Shown here in pieces: positions 53,648 through 62,497 of a stretch of DNA of 64,000 bases. The first letter of the stretch is position 1, and each line of letters begins with the position of its first letter. The position numbers were made by a program, and so were the translations under genes. The stretch is from CALOBA01 sp942491465. Its GTDB lineage: Bacteria > Pseudomonadota > Gammaproteobacteria > Chromatiales > Chromatiaceae. The notes beneath the pieces were generated by a model. That model did no database searches, was not told where the DNA came from, and saw only the letters and a program-made list of their open reading frames with translations. The stretch covers positions 1-64,000 of the forward strand of contig CALOBA010000064.1 in NCBI GenBank assembly GCA_942491465.1, read 5' to 3'.

Positions 53648-54490
53648 ATGCCCCAGACCTTGGGCGATGCGCTGAAGATCGGCATCACCCGGCTTGACGC
53701 GGCCGGCTGCGGAAGCTCGCGCCTGGAGGCGGAGATCCTGCTCTGCGAAGCCGCCGGCACCACCCGCACCGGCCTGATCGCCTGGCCGGAGCGCCCCCTC
53801 GACCCGTCGCAGTCGGCGCAGTTCGACGACCTGCTGCGGCGACGTGCCGACGGTGAGCCCATCGCCTACATCCTCGGTCATCGGGAATTCTGGGGACTGT
53901 CTCTGCGGGTCACGCCAAGCACCCTGATCCCGCGTCACGAGACCGAGCTGCTGGTGGAGTCGGCATTGGCCACGCTACCGGCGGACAAGCCGCTGATCGG
54001 CATCGATCTCGGCACCGGCTGCGGCGCCGTCGCCGCCGCCCTGGCCAGCGAGCGGCCCGGCTGGACCCTGATCGGCAGCGACCGCTCCAGGCCCGCCCTG
54101 CAAGTCGCCGCCGACAACGCCCGCCGGCTCGGACTCGACAACCTCCTGCTGGCGCAAGCCGACTGGCTCGCGCCCCTCGCCGCGGGGCAACTCGACTTCA
54201 TCGTCTGCAACCCGCCCTACGTCCACGGCAAAGACCCGCACCTGGAGCGCGGCGACCCCCGCCATGAACCGCTGATGGCCCTCACCGACGGCGCCGACGG
54301 CACCACCCCAGCCCGCATCGTCGCCGGCCAGGGCCGTCGCTGCCTGCGCCCCGGCGGCTGGATCAGCTTCGAGCACGGCTGGGACCAGGGACCGGCAGCG
54401 CGGCAGATCCTCACCCACCAGGGCTACCGGGACGTGCAGACCCTGCGCGACCTCTCGGGCCATGACCGGGTGACCTGCGGCCGGGCTTGA
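53648..54490 (+). CDS. prmC: Peptide chain release factor N5-glutamine methyltransferase
   Basis: The protein has 280 residues from the ATG at 53648; the frame upstream is a shadow of the previous gene. A helical N-terminal substrate domain with RLEAEILLCEAAG and EPIAYILGHREFWG leads into the SAM-binding motif IDLGTGCGAVAAALA and the catalytic CNPPYVHG. It methylates Gln of the GGQ motif in RF1/RF2. No prfA is nearby, unlike the common prfA-prmC pair. It fits the PrmC family in length and motifs. Confidence 0.92.
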   Translation: MPQTLGDALKIGITRLDAAGCGSSRLEAEILLCEAAGTTRTGLIAWPERPLDPSQSAQFDDLLRRRADGEPIAYILGHREFWGLSLRVTPSTLIPRHETELLVESALATLPADKPLIGIDLGTGCGAVAAALASERPGWTLIGSDRSRPALQVAADNARRLGLDNLLLAQADWLAPLAAGQLDFIVCNPPYVHGKDPHLERGDPRHEPLMALTDGADGTTPARIVAGQGRRCLRPGGWISFEHGWDQGPAARQILTHQGYRDVQTLRDLSGHDRVTCGRA

Positions 54491-54593
54491 GCGCTGCGCC
54501 AACACCCACTCGGCTGAACGAAGAGACCGACCGCTTCGAGGAAGAGACGGCCAAGGTGTTCGGCGTGCCCGTCGAGTTGGTGCCCTTCAGCTG
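54491..54593 (+). pseudogene. Short coding remnant after prmC
   Basis: A frame ending at 54593 reads LNEETDRFEEETAKVFGVPV ... PFS. It looks like the tail of a real protein but has no start and no recognisable family. Confidence 0.25.
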
Positions 54594-54638
54594 ACGGGAT
54601 TGCGCAGCGACCGGGCGACATCGGCTCGATGCGCGCAC

Positions 54639-54661
54639 AAAAAAGCCGCCCGTAGGCGGCT
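54639..54661 (-). terminator. Terminator of tRNA-Met transcript
   Basis: On the minus strand the stem agccgcc/ggcggct with a tacg-type loop is followed by TTTTTT. It lies 18 nt beyond the tRNA 3' end. Confidence 0.85.
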
Positions 54662-54678
54662 CATTTGCTTGGCGTATT

Positions 54679-54755
54679 TGGTGGCTACGGCTAGATTCGA
54701 ACTAGCGACATCGGCATTATGAGTGCCGCGCTCTAACCAACTGAGCTACGTAGCC
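54679..54755 (-). tRNA. tRNA-Met (CAT), elongator
   Basis: The complement of this stretch folds as a 77-nt cloverleaf. The acceptor GGCTACG pairs with CGTAGCC, the D arm is GCTCAGTTGGTTAGAGC, the anticodon loop CTCATAA carries CAT, the T loop is TTCGAAT, and 3' CCA is encoded. The Watson-Crick first pair G-C and lack of the C-A mismatch argue for the elongator rather than initiator type. Elongator tRNA-Met is a t6A substrate in E. coli. Confidence 0.95.
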
Positions 54756-54949
54756 GACAAGATCAGCAAGGATAAGACAGGCGGCATCCGTCGTCAAGCC
54801 GAGGTGTCGCTCGCCGCCAATGTCCGCGCCATGCACCACAGCGTGCGTGCGAGCTTTCCGAGCGATCCCGGAGACGGCGCTGCTGGGAGGAGCCTATCCG
54901 ACTTAGGCTGTCCTCGAGAGCAGACCCGCCCTGCCGCAGGCCGGCGGCG

Positions 54950-55945
54950 CTAGGTGACCAGATTGGCCGCCCCTTCCAGCGACAGGTCGTCGATGCGGCC
55001 CGCGGCGTAGCGGTAGGAGGCCAGGCAGGCGACCATGGCGGCGTTGTCGGTGCACAGGCCGGGGGACGGGTAGTAGAGCGTCAGGCCCTTGTCTCGGCAG
55101 GCCTGCTCGAAGCGGTCGCGTAGGGTTCTGCTGGCCGCCAGGCCCCCGGAGACGGTGATGGTCTCGATCCCGAGCCGGTCTGCCGCGCGCAGGGTCTTGA
55201 CGATCAGCACCTCGGCGATGCTGTCGAGCAAGGCGGCGAAGACGGGCCCCGCCGGGGCATCGGGGTTGGCGGCCCGGAAGTCCCGCAGCGCGGTCTTCAG
55301 TCCGCTGAAGGAGAAGTCCAGGTTGGGCTTGTCGAGCATGGGGCGGGGGAAGCGGTAGCGGTCGGCGGGATGCGCCTGGCTGGCGCGGTCGACGGCGGCG
55401 CCGCCGGGCATCGGGAAGCCGTAGAGCTTGGCGACCTTGTCGACACACTCGCCGGCGGCATCGTCGACGCTGCGGCCGATCACCTGCCACTGGAAGTGGG
55501 CCTGCTGGTGGATCAGCAGGGTATGGCCGCCGGCGACGATGAGATGGATCGCCGGGAACGGGAACGGTCCCTGCTCGATGATGTTGGCGTAGGGGTGGGA
55601 CTCGATGTGGTTGATGCCGATCAGCGGCCGGTCCAGCGTGAACGCCAGGGTCTTGGCGACGGTCAGGCCGACGAGGATGGAGCCGAGCAGGCCGGGGGTG
55701 TTGGAGACGCCGACCCAGTCCAGGTCCGCATAGCGTACGCCGGCCTGCTTGAGTGTCGCCGCCAGCAGCACGTTGATGACCTCCAGATGCTTGCGCGAGG
55801 CCCGCTCCGGGACCACGCCGCCGAACTCGGCGTGGTCGTCGAACTGCGACAGCGTGGTGTTGGCCAGCAGCTCGCGATGGCCGCGCAGGATGGCCACGGA
55901 GGTGTCGTCGAAGGTGGTGTCGATGGCGAGTCCGATGGCATCCAT
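54950..55945 (-). CDS. tsaD: tRNA N6-threonylcarbamoyladenosine transferase TsaD
   Basis: The protein has 331 residues from the ATG at 55945. The Kae1/Qri7 metal motif HAEFGGVVPERASRKH, the ATP-binding VAGGHTLLI, the second metal region CTDNAAMVA and the SFSGLKTALRDF block are all present. The N-terminus reads LAIDTTFDDTSVAIL, where many TsaD have SCDET. It transfers threonylcarbamoyl from TC-AMP to A37 of ANN-decoding tRNAs. It is the last gene of tsaE-tsaB-tsaD. Confidence 0.95.
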   Translation of the reverse strand: MDAIGLAIDTTFDDTSVAILRGHRELLANTTLSQFDDHAEFGGVVPERASRKHLEVINVLLAATLKQAGVRYADLDWVGVSNTPGLLGSILVGLTVAKTLAFTLDRPLIGINHIESHPYANIIEQGPFPFPAIHLIVAGGHTLLIHQQAHFQWQVIGRSVDDAAGECVDKVAKLYGFPMPGGAAVDRASQAHPADRYRFPRPMLDKPNLDFSFSGLKTALRDFRAANPDAPAGPVFAALLDSIAEVLIVKTLRAADRLGIETITVSGGLAASRTLRDRFEQACRDKGLTLYYPSPGLCTDNAAMVACLASYRYAAGRIDDLSLEGAANLVT

Positions 55946-55949
55946 GGCC

Positions 55950-56633
55950 TCAACCCCCTCGCCCGGGGGCTCGCACCTCGGGCTTGATGTAGATCGGATC
56001 GAGCGGGTAGCGCGCTGGGGCGTGGGCATCGGCCAGCAACAGTGCACGCCCAAGCCGGAGCGCGTCCACGGCCAGCGCGTCGCCGACGGTCATGTCGATC
56101 AAGCGCGCATCCGGCGGCGGCACGATCGGGACCGGTGCCCGCTGCGGCACCCGCTTCAGGATCACGGGCGCGCTGCCGGCAGCACACCACAGCTCGTCCA
56201 GGCTACGCTGTTCGATGGCGCTTGTAGCCTGCCAGCCGGTCGCGTCGGCGATGAATCCCTGCATGTAGACCTCGTCTGCAAAGGTGTTGACGGCCGCATA
56301 TAGGGTCTGGCCGTCGGTGGGCGGGATGCGCGTGGCGAGGGCCCGCAAGGTGTCGAAACCGATGGCGGGGATGTCCAGGACCTGGCTCAGCGTCTTCGCC
56401 ACCGCGAGCCCGATGCGCACGCCGGTGAACGCCCCGGGGCCGCGCACGGCGACGATCAGATCGAGTTCCCCGACGCGGAGGCCGGCGCCGTCGAGCAGTG
56501 CGGCGAGCACGCCGTGCAGGACCCGCGCCGTGCGGATGCCGGTGCGCCCCAGGTAATGGGCAACGATTGCGTCATCCCGCGCCAGCGCCAATTCCAGGCT
56601 GTTGCAGGCGGTATCGATGGCCAGGGTATTCAA
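55950..56633 (-). CDS. tsaB: TsaD partner protein TsaB
   Basis: The protein has 227 residues. It starts with TTG (56631-56633), overlapping the TGA of tsaE as TTGA, so the two are translationally coupled. The N-terminus MNTLAIDTACNSLELALA and VAVRGPGAFTGVRIGLAVAK are the TsaB signatures. It lacks the metal His pair of TsaD, as expected. It forms a heterodimer with TsaD and binds TsaE. It is separated from tsaD by 4 nt. Confidence 0.95.
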   Translation of the reverse strand: MNTLAIDTACNSLELALARDDAIVAHYLGRTGIRTARVLHGVLAALLDGAGLRVGELDLIVAVRGPGAFTGVRIGLAVAKTLSQVLDIPAIGFDTLRALATRIPPTDGQTLYAAVNTFADEVYMQGFIADATGWQATSAIEQRSLDELWCAAGSAPVILKRVPQRAPVPIVPPPDARLIDMTVGDALAVDALRLGRALLLADAHAPARYPLDPIYIKPEVRAPGRGG

Positions 56634-57217
56634 GCCGGTACCCCTTGTGTGGCGGGATACCAGAGCGGCGGCGGGTAGGGGGGGCTAAGGGCCTGTGCAC
56701 CGGGGCAGCGGCCGAGCGCCTCCAGCACCGGTGCGTAGGCGTCGTCGATGGCCGCTGCGACCAGCTCATGCCGAGCCGAGCGCTCGGCCGCTTGACGGGA
56801 CAACAGCAGGCGCAGCGTCGGCAGGTGCTCAAGCAGGGGCCGAGCCACTTGGGGCCATTCGATCAGGGTCATGCCCTCGGGGTTGATCCAATCGTCCATG
56901 TCCATCTCGCGCAGCGCCTCGGGGCCCTCGATGCGATAGAGGTCGACATGGAACACCGAACGACGACCGGGGTAGATGTTGGTCAGGGTGTAGGTGGGCG
57001 AGATGACGATGCGTGGGTCGATGCCGAGCGCGGCGCAGATGGACTTGGCCAGGGTCGTCTTGCCCGCGGCCAGATCGCCGGTGAGCAGGCAGATGGCGAG
57101 GGGCGGCAGCCGCTCGCCGATCAGCCGACCGACGTGCTCGGTGGCCTGCGGGTCCGCGAGCGGCAGTCGGAGGGGCGGGCCGATGCTTGATCGGTCATTG
57201 TGGTCGCCGGTCTTCAT
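56630..57217 (-). CDS. tsaE: t6A biosynthesis ATPase TsaE
   Basis: The 195-residue protein has Walker A GDLAAGKTTLAKSI (family usual GxxGxGKTT, here with Ala in place of the second Gly). SPTYTLTNIYPGR and HVDLYRIEGPEAL follow, then WINPEGMTLIEWP. It regulates the TsaBD complex by ATP hydrolysis. The C-terminal ~40 residues (to VPA) extend beyond typical TsaE of about 155 residues and are Pro-rich. It is the first gene of the operon. Confidence 0.93.
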   Translation of the reverse strand: MKTGDHNDRSSIGPPLRLPLADPQATEHVGRLIGERLPPLAICLLTGDLAAGKTTLAKSICAALGIDPRIVISPTYTLTNIYPGRRSVFHVDLYRIEGPEALREMDMDDWINPEGMTLIEWPQVARPLLEHLPTLRLLLSRQAAERSARHELVAAAIDDAYAPVLEALGRCPGAQALSPPYPPPLWYPATQGVPA

Positions 57218-57457
57218 GGCAGGATGCCGGTCGGCCGGTTACGGCTCGACCTGTTGGCCCGGCGTTTGCGGTTTGGGCTCCAGCGGAATTCTTGCATGTT
57301 GCTATGGTGCCTCTAATCTGCGTTCATCTGCGTTAATCTGCGCTTTCCAAGTGCCTTTGTTCTGCATCCACCTCGGTTCCTTCCGCGTCTTCGGCCCATC
57401 GCCGGCCGCAAGGACCACAGCATCCCGGCGCCCTCCGCCGCTCACAACAGCCGATCC

Positions 57458-58414
57458 ATGATCACACCCGCAACCTCGGAAAACGTCGCCCGGGCGGCGC
57501 ATGTCATCAAACAAGGCGGTCTGGTGGCCTTTCCCACCGAGACGGTCTACGGCCTCGGCGGCAATGCGCTCGACCCGATGGCCGTGGCCCGAATCTTCGC
57601 GGCCAAGCAGCGCCCCGACTTCGATCCGCTGATCACCCATATCGCCGAGCTTGCCATGCTCGATCGCATCGCCGACGTGCACGATGATCGGGTCCTGCAG
57701 GCGGCGGAGCAATTCTGGCCCGGCGCGCTGACGCTGATCGTGCCGAAGCGCGCGGGCATCCCCGATCTGGTCACCTCCGGCCTGCCCACGATGGCGGTGC
57801 GCATGCCGGACCATCCGGTGGCCTTGGCGCTGATCCGCTTGAGCACCGGGGCGGTGGCGGCGCCGAGCGCCAATCCCTTTGGCTATCTGAGCCCGACCTG
57901 CGCCGAGCATGTGCGCTCGCAGCTCGGCGATCGCGTCGACCTGATCCTCGATGGCGGCACCTGTCCCGTCGGCGTGGAGTCCACGGTGCTGGATCTGAGC
58001 GGGCGGATCCCGCTGGTCCTGCGTCCCGGCGGCATCCCGGTGGAGGCACTGCGGGAGGCGTTCGGACAGGTGGAGGTACTCAACCGCAAGGTCGCCTCGC
58101 CGACCGCCCCCGGGCAGCTGCCGATGCACTACGCCCCGCACAAGCCGCTGTATGTGGTTGCCAGCCTGGCCGCCGTGACCGATCGCGCCCGCGCCGGTGC
58201 GCTGGTGCTCGGCGCGGTGCCGGCCGATGGCTTTGGCGCGGTGAGGAATCTGAGCCCCGGGGGGGATGTGGTTGAAGCGGCGGGCAACCTGTTCTCGATG
58301 CTGCACGAGCTGGACCGCGAGCCGGGCGTCGAGGTCATCTACGCCTTGCGCATCCCCGAAGACGGCATCGGACTGGCGGTGATGGATCGGATCTACAAGG
58401 CATCGCAGAAATAG
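57458..58414 (+). CDS. tsaC: L-threonylcarbamoyladenylate synthase, Sua5 type
   Basis: The 318-residue protein has a YrdC domain (VIKQGGLVAFPTETVYGLGG, KQRPDFDPL, APSANPFGYLSPT, VESTVLDLSG) at ~1-205. A Sua5 C-terminal domain joins through the linker APGQLPMHYAPHKPL. The long form distinguishes it from short E. coli-type TsaC. It makes TC-AMP from threonine, bicarbonate and ATP. It lies divergent to tsaEBD with 240 nt between. Its TAG stop abuts the ychF stop on the other strand. Confidence 0.95.
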   Translation: MITPATSENVARAAHVIKQGGLVAFPTETVYGLGGNALDPMAVARIFAAKQRPDFDPLITHIAELAMLDRIADVHDDRVLQAAEQFWPGALTLIVPKRAGIPDLVTSGLPTMAVRMPDHPVALALIRLSTGAVAAPSANPFGYLSPTCAEHVRSQLGDRVDLILDGGTCPVGVESTVLDLSGRIPLVLRPGGIPVEALREAFGQVEVLNRKVASPTAPGQLPMHYAPHKPLYVVASLAAVTDRARAGALVLGAVPADGFGAVRNLSPGGDVVEAAGNLFSMLHELDREPGVEVIYALRIPEDGIGLAVMDRIYKASQK

Positions 58415-59506
58415 CTAAACATTGAAGCGGAAGTGGATCACATCGCCGTCGGCCACGACGTACTCCTTGCCCTCGCTGCGCAGCTTGCCGGCCTCCTTGG
58501 CACCCTGTTCGCCGTTGCAGGCGACGAAGTCCGCAAAGGCGATGACCTCGGCGCGGATGAAGCCGCGCTCGAAGTCGGTGTGGATCACGCCGGCCGCCTG
58601 CGGGGCGGTGGCGCCGCGCGGGATTGTCCAGGCCCGTGCCTCCTTGGGTCCGGCGGTGAAGTAGGTGTCCAGACCGAGCAGCCGATAGCCGGCGCGCACC
58701 ACGCGATTCAGCCCCGGCTCGTCGAGGCCGAGGTCGGCCAGGAACTCGCCGCGCTCGGCGTCGTCGAGTTCGACGATCTCCGACTCGATGGACGCGCAGA
58801 CCGGCACCACCTCGGCGCCGACCCGCTCGGCATGCTCGCCGATGCGCACGAGCAGCGGGTTGTCCTCGAAGCCGTCTTCGGCCACATTGGCGATGTACAT
58901 GGCCGGCTTGGCGGTCAGCAGGAACAGCCCGCGCAGTTGGACGCGCTCGTCGTCGGTCAGGTCGAGGGAGCGGATCGGCAGGACCTGGTCGAGGTGTGCG
59001 GCCACGCGCTCGAACAGGGCCTTTTGCGCCAGCATCGCCTTGTCGCCGGCCTTGGACTGCTTGACGGCCTTGTCGAGGGCCTTGGCGACCGTCTCCATGT
59101 CGGCCAGCGCCAGCTCGGTCTCGATCACCTCGATGTCGCGCAACGGGTCGACATCGCCCGACACATGCACCACGTCGTCGTCGACGAAGCAGCGCACCAC
59201 ATGGGCGATGGCATCGGTCTCGCGAATATTGGCCAAGAACTTGTTGCCGAGCCCTTCACCCTTCGATGCCCCAGCCACCAGCCCGGCGATGTCGACGAAC
59301 TGCATCGTGGTCGGGATCACCTTTGCCGACTGGGCGACGCCGGCGATAGCGTCGAGGCGCTCATCGGGCAAGGGCACAACGCCGACGTTCGGGTCGATGG
59401 TGCAGAACGGATAGTTCTCGGCGGCGATCCCCGAGCGGGTGAGCGCATTGAACAGGGTCGACTTGCCGACGTTGGGCAGACCGACGATGCCGCATTTGAA
59501 TCCCAT
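58415..59506 (-). CDS. ychF: Ribosome-binding ATPase YchF
   Basis: The 363-residue protein is the standard length. P-loop GLPNVGKSTLFNALT, FVDIAGLVAGASKGEGLGNK (switch II) and the NVAEDG-type specificity region in place of NKxD are typical of Obg-related YchF, which prefers ATP. The C-terminal TGS domain is DLNYFTAGPKEARAW-like (here DTYFTAGPKEARAWTI) to HFRFNV. It binds ribosomes and responds to oxidative stress. It is convergent with tsaC without spacing and downstream of the guanylyltransferase gene. Confidence 0.96.
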   Translation of the reverse strand: MGFKCGIVGLPNVGKSTLFNALTRSGIAAENYPFCTIDPNVGVVPLPDERLDAIAGVAQSAKVIPTTMQFVDIAGLVAGASKGEGLGNKFLANIRETDAIAHVVRCFVDDDVVHVSGDVDPLRDIEVIETELALADMETVAKALDKAVKQSKAGDKAMLAQKALFERVAAHLDQVLPIRSLDLTDDERVQLRGLFLLTAKPAMYIANVAEDGFEDNPLLVRIGEHAERVGAEVVPVCASIESEIVELDDAERGEFLADLGLDEPGLNRVVRAGYRLLGLDTYFTAGPKEARAWTIPRGATAPQAAGVIHTDFERGFIRAEVIAFADFVACNGEQGAKEAGKLRSEGKEYVVADGDVIHFRFNV

Positions 59507-59538
59507 GACGCCTTAACCTTCTGCAAAAAGCCGACTAT

Positions 59539-59616
59539 TCTAGCGGCAAAACCGATGTTGCGGCGGTCGCATCGGTGTCTAGCGGCAAAACCGATGCTGC
59601 GGCGGTCGCATCGGTG
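59539..59616 (-). terminator. Tandemly duplicated 39-bp hairpin after the guanylyltransferase gene
   Basis: Two head-to-tail copies (59539-59577, 59578-59616) start tctagcggcaaaaccgatg and differ at one base. In each, accgatg pairs with catcggt, and the minus-strand order hairpin then tttt fits an intrinsic terminator. Duplication would make a double terminator ahead of ychF. Confidence 0.7.
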
Positions 59617-59621
59617 ATTTC

Positions 59622-61124
59622 TCAAGCAGCGGCATCCGGGTCGGCTTGGCTATCCGCGCCGCCGCCGTCGGTCAGCCGCACGATGTCGTCCTCGCCCAGG
59701 TAGCCCCCGGAGCGGACCTCGATCAGCTCCAGCTCGATGGCCCCCGGGTTCGCGAGCCGGTGGCGCGCGCCGACCGGGATGAAGGTGGATTGGTTCTCGG
59801 TGAGCAGGAAGGTCTTGCCCTCGCAGGTGACCTGGGCGGTGCCGGAGACGATGATCCAGTGCTCGGCGCGATGATGATGCATCTGCATCGACAAGGATTC
59901 CCCGGGCTTGACCACAACGCGCTTGACCTGATAACGCTCGCCGGCGGCGATGGCCTCGAAGGAACCCCAGGGGCGATGCACGCGCTGATGCTGGCGCAGC
60001 TCGCTGCGCTGGGCATCGTTCAGGAACTGGGTGACCGCCTTGACGTCCTGGGCGCGCTCCTTGTGCGCCACCAAGACCGCGTCGGGGGTCTCGACCACGA
60101 TCAGATTGGAGACGCCGACGGCGGCGACCATGCGATGTTGGGCGAGGAGCAGATTGTCGTTTGAATCGTGCACGAAGGCGTCGCCTTCGAGCACGTTGCC
60201 GGATTCATCCTGATCGCGCACCTCCCACAGCGCCGACCAGGCGCCGACATCCGACCAGCCGACGTCCAGCGGTAGCACCAGCGCCTGGGTATCCACCGCC
60301 GCGTGATCGGCGGACAGTTGCTCCATCACCGCGTAGTCGATGGAGTCGCTCGGACAGCGGGCGAAGCTATCGGCGTCGAGGCTGACGAAATCGCCGTTGC
60401 GCTGCCCGACACGCCAGGCGTTCTCCACTGCATCCCGCATGTCGCCGCGCAGTTGCCCGAGCAGTTCCAGCCAGACCGAGGCGCGCAGCATGAAGATGCC
60501 GCTGTTCCACAGATAGGCGCCGGAGGCGAGATACTGCTCGGCGGTGGCCAGATCGGGCTTCTCGACGAAACCGTGCAGCCCATAGGCCGCCCCGGCCAGA
60601 TCGGGGTGGGACAGGGCCTTGCCCTGGCGAATATAGCCATAGCCGACCTCGGGCTTGGTGGGTACGATGCCGAAGGTGACCACGGCGCCGTCCTGGGCGA
60701 GGATGTAGCCGTCGGTGACGGCCGCCCGGAAGCCCTGGTCGTTGACGATGGTGTGGTCGGCGGGCATCACCAGCAGGACCGGATCCTGGCCGTCGTCGCG
60801 CGCGCTCAGGGCGGCCAGCGTCAGCGCCGGGGCGGTGTTGCGACCCATGGGCTCGAGGATGATGGCGGCGACCTCGCGCCGGAGCAGTCGGAACTGCTCG
60901 GCGACCAGGAACCGATGGGCGGCATTGCAGACGACGATCGCCGGCAACGCCTCGATCTGCTGTTGCGGGTGCTCATCGGCCAGCCCGTCGAGACGGGTCA
61001 AGGTCTCTTGGAGCATGGTGCGCTCGCTGGTGAGCGCCAGAAACTGTTTCGGATAGGCCTCGCGTGACAGAGGCCAAAGACGCGTCCCCGAGCCACCGGA
61101 GAGAATAACGGGTTGCAGAGACAT
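59622..61124 (-). CDS. manC: Mannose-1-phosphate guanylyltransferase / mannose-6-phosphate isomerase
   Basis: The protein has 500 residues from the ATG at 61124, preceded by AGGAGGG; the longer frame to 61289 is unsupported. The nucleotidyltransferase domain starts VILSGGSGTRLWPLSRE and PKQFL (GDP-mannose pyrophosphorylase signature), with FVEKPDLATAEQYL and WNSGIFM. The C-terminal type II isomerase cupin has RPWGSFE, VKPGESLSMQMHHHRAEHW and AHRLANPG-like metal and fold motifs. It supplies GDP-mannose for polysaccharides or LPS. The same architecture is called AlgA, CpsB or XanB elsewhere. Confidence 0.94.
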   Translation of the reverse strand: MSLQPVILSGGSGTRLWPLSREAYPKQFLALTSERTMLQETLTRLDGLADEHPQQQIEALPAIVVCNAAHRFLVAEQFRLLRREVAAIILEPMGRNTAPALTLAALSARDDGQDPVLLVMPADHTIVNDQGFRAAVTDGYILAQDGAVVTFGIVPTKPEVGYGYIRQGKALSHPDLAGAAYGLHGFVEKPDLATAEQYLASGAYLWNSGIFMLRASVWLELLGQLRGDMRDAVENAWRVGQRNGDFVSLDADSFARCPSDSIDYAVMEQLSADHAAVDTQALVLPLDVGWSDVGAWSALWEVRDQDESGNVLEGDAFVHDSNDNLLLAQHRMVAAVGVSNLIVVETPDAVLVAHKERAQDVKAVTQFLNDAQRSELRQHQRVHRPWGSFEAIAAGERYQVKRVVVKPGESLSMQMHHHRAEHWIIVSGTAQVTCEGKTFLLTENQSTFIPVGARHRLANPGAIELELIEVRSGGYLGEDDIVRLTDGGGADSQADPDAAA

Positions 61125-61324
61125 CGAGCCCTCCTGAAGGGACATTGGCAAGCCCGCGATTAGAGCAAGTCGGCGCAGGGGGGTCAATTTTGCGAACCTG
61201 AGATGCGCAATGGTACCGGAGATCCCGCCCAATCCTGCTATGCTGACCTCCGGTGAGCCACCAAACCGTCCTGCTGTGTCAATCCACATATTCGACCAAG
61301 ACCGCCTCAGTATCGGGTAGCACG

Positions 61325-62491
61325 ATGGACATCGAGATTATCGGCTTCGATATCGACCGTGGCTGGTCGCAACCCCTGCCGCCGCTGGACTCCGAGCAGA
61401 CGCTGATCCTGGCGTTCGCCGACCGCCGCTTCAGCGACCAGCCGGAGCCGCTGCGCGAGCTTGCGCGGCGGTATCCCCGCGCCGCCATCCTCGGCTGCTC
61501 CACTGCCGGTGAGATCCGCGACGGCCACATCGGCGACGGCGGCATCGCGGTGGCCATCGCCCGTTTCCGACAGACACGCCTGCGCGCCGTCTGCGCGCCG
61601 CTCGCCCCGGACGGCGATGCGCGCTCCACCGGCATCGCCCTTGCCCGCATGCTCACCGGGCCGAATCTGCGCGCCATCCTGGTGCTGAGCGAGGGGCTGC
61701 GGGTCAACGGCAGCGCACTGGTTGCCGGCATCAACACCGCGCTGCCGGCATCGGTGGTGGTCACCGGGGGGCTCGCCGCCGACGGTGAGCGCTTCGGGCA
61801 TACCTGGGTGCTCGGCGGCGGGGAAGCACGCTCGGGCCAGGTCTCTGCCGTGGGCCTCTACGGCGATGCGCTGCGCATCGGTCACGGCTCCCGCGGGGGC
61901 TGGAAGATCTTCGGCCCGGAGCGGCGCATCACCCGCGCCGTCGGCAATGTGCTGCACGAACTCGACGGCCGCCCCGCCCTGGCGCTGTACCGCCAATATC
62001 TGGGCGATCTGGCCGACGCGCTGCCTGCGTCCGCCCTGCGCTTTCCGCTGGCCGTGCGTGCGGGCACCGATGATCAGCGCCGCCTGGTGCGTACGGTCTT
62101 GGCGGTCGATGACCGGCAAGGCTCCATGACCTTCGCCGGGGATATCCCCGAGGGCTGCCTCGCCCAGCTGATGCACGCCAATCTCGACCATCTGGTGGAC
62201 GGGGCGGAAGAGGCCGCCGAGCTCGCGCGGCGGCGCGGCGGCGAGCATCCCGGCCTGGCGATCGCCATCAGCTGCGTGGGCCGGCGCATGGTGCTTGGTG
62301 AGCGCAGCGAGGAAGAGATCGAGGCAACGCTGGAGTCGCTGCCCCCCGAGACACGCCAGATCGGTTTCTACTCCTACGGCGAGCTATCCCCCTATGAGAC
62401 CGGCAGCTGCGACCTGCATAACCAGACCATGACCCTGACCACCATTGCCGAGGCACCCGCAGCGGACAGCGACGACCCGGCGGGATACTAG
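61325..62491 (+). CDS. FIST-domain sensory protein
   Basis: The protein has 388 residues from the ATG at 61325; a GTG at 61253 with a better ribosome-binding sequence (cctccg) would add 24 residues. The FIST N domain carries LILAFADRRF, RAAILGCSTAGEI and VVTGGLAADGERFG. The FIST_C domain has ALALYRQYLG, a long central barrel and GLAIAISCVGRRMVLG, then IGFYSYGELSP. FIST domains are proposed to bind small ligands such as amino acids. The signalling gene starts 6 nt after the stop, so the pair likely acts together. Confidence 0.88.
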   Translation: MDIEIIGFDIDRGWSQPLPPLDSEQTLILAFADRRFSDQPEPLRELARRYPRAAILGCSTAGEIRDGHIGDGGIAVAIARFRQTRLRAVCAPLAPDGDARSTGIALARMLTGPNLRAILVLSEGLRVNGSALVAGINTALPASVVVTGGLAADGERFGHTWVLGGGEARSGQVSAVGLYGDALRIGHGSRGGWKIFGPERRITRAVGNVLHELDGRPALALYRQYLGDLADALPASALRFPLAVRAGTDDQRRLVRTVLAVDDRQGSMTFAGDIPEGCLAQLMHANLDHLVDGAEEAAELARRRGGEHPGLAIAISCVGRRMVLGERSEEEIEATLESLPPETRQIGFYSYGELSPYETGSCDLHNQTMTLTTIAEAPAADSDDPAGY

Positions 62492-62497
62492 CCGCGC

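Noticed and set aside
54679..54755. tRNA-Met as an attachment site of an integrated element
   Set aside because: No integrase and no repeated tRNA 3' fragment were found nearby; the surroundings are housekeeping genes.
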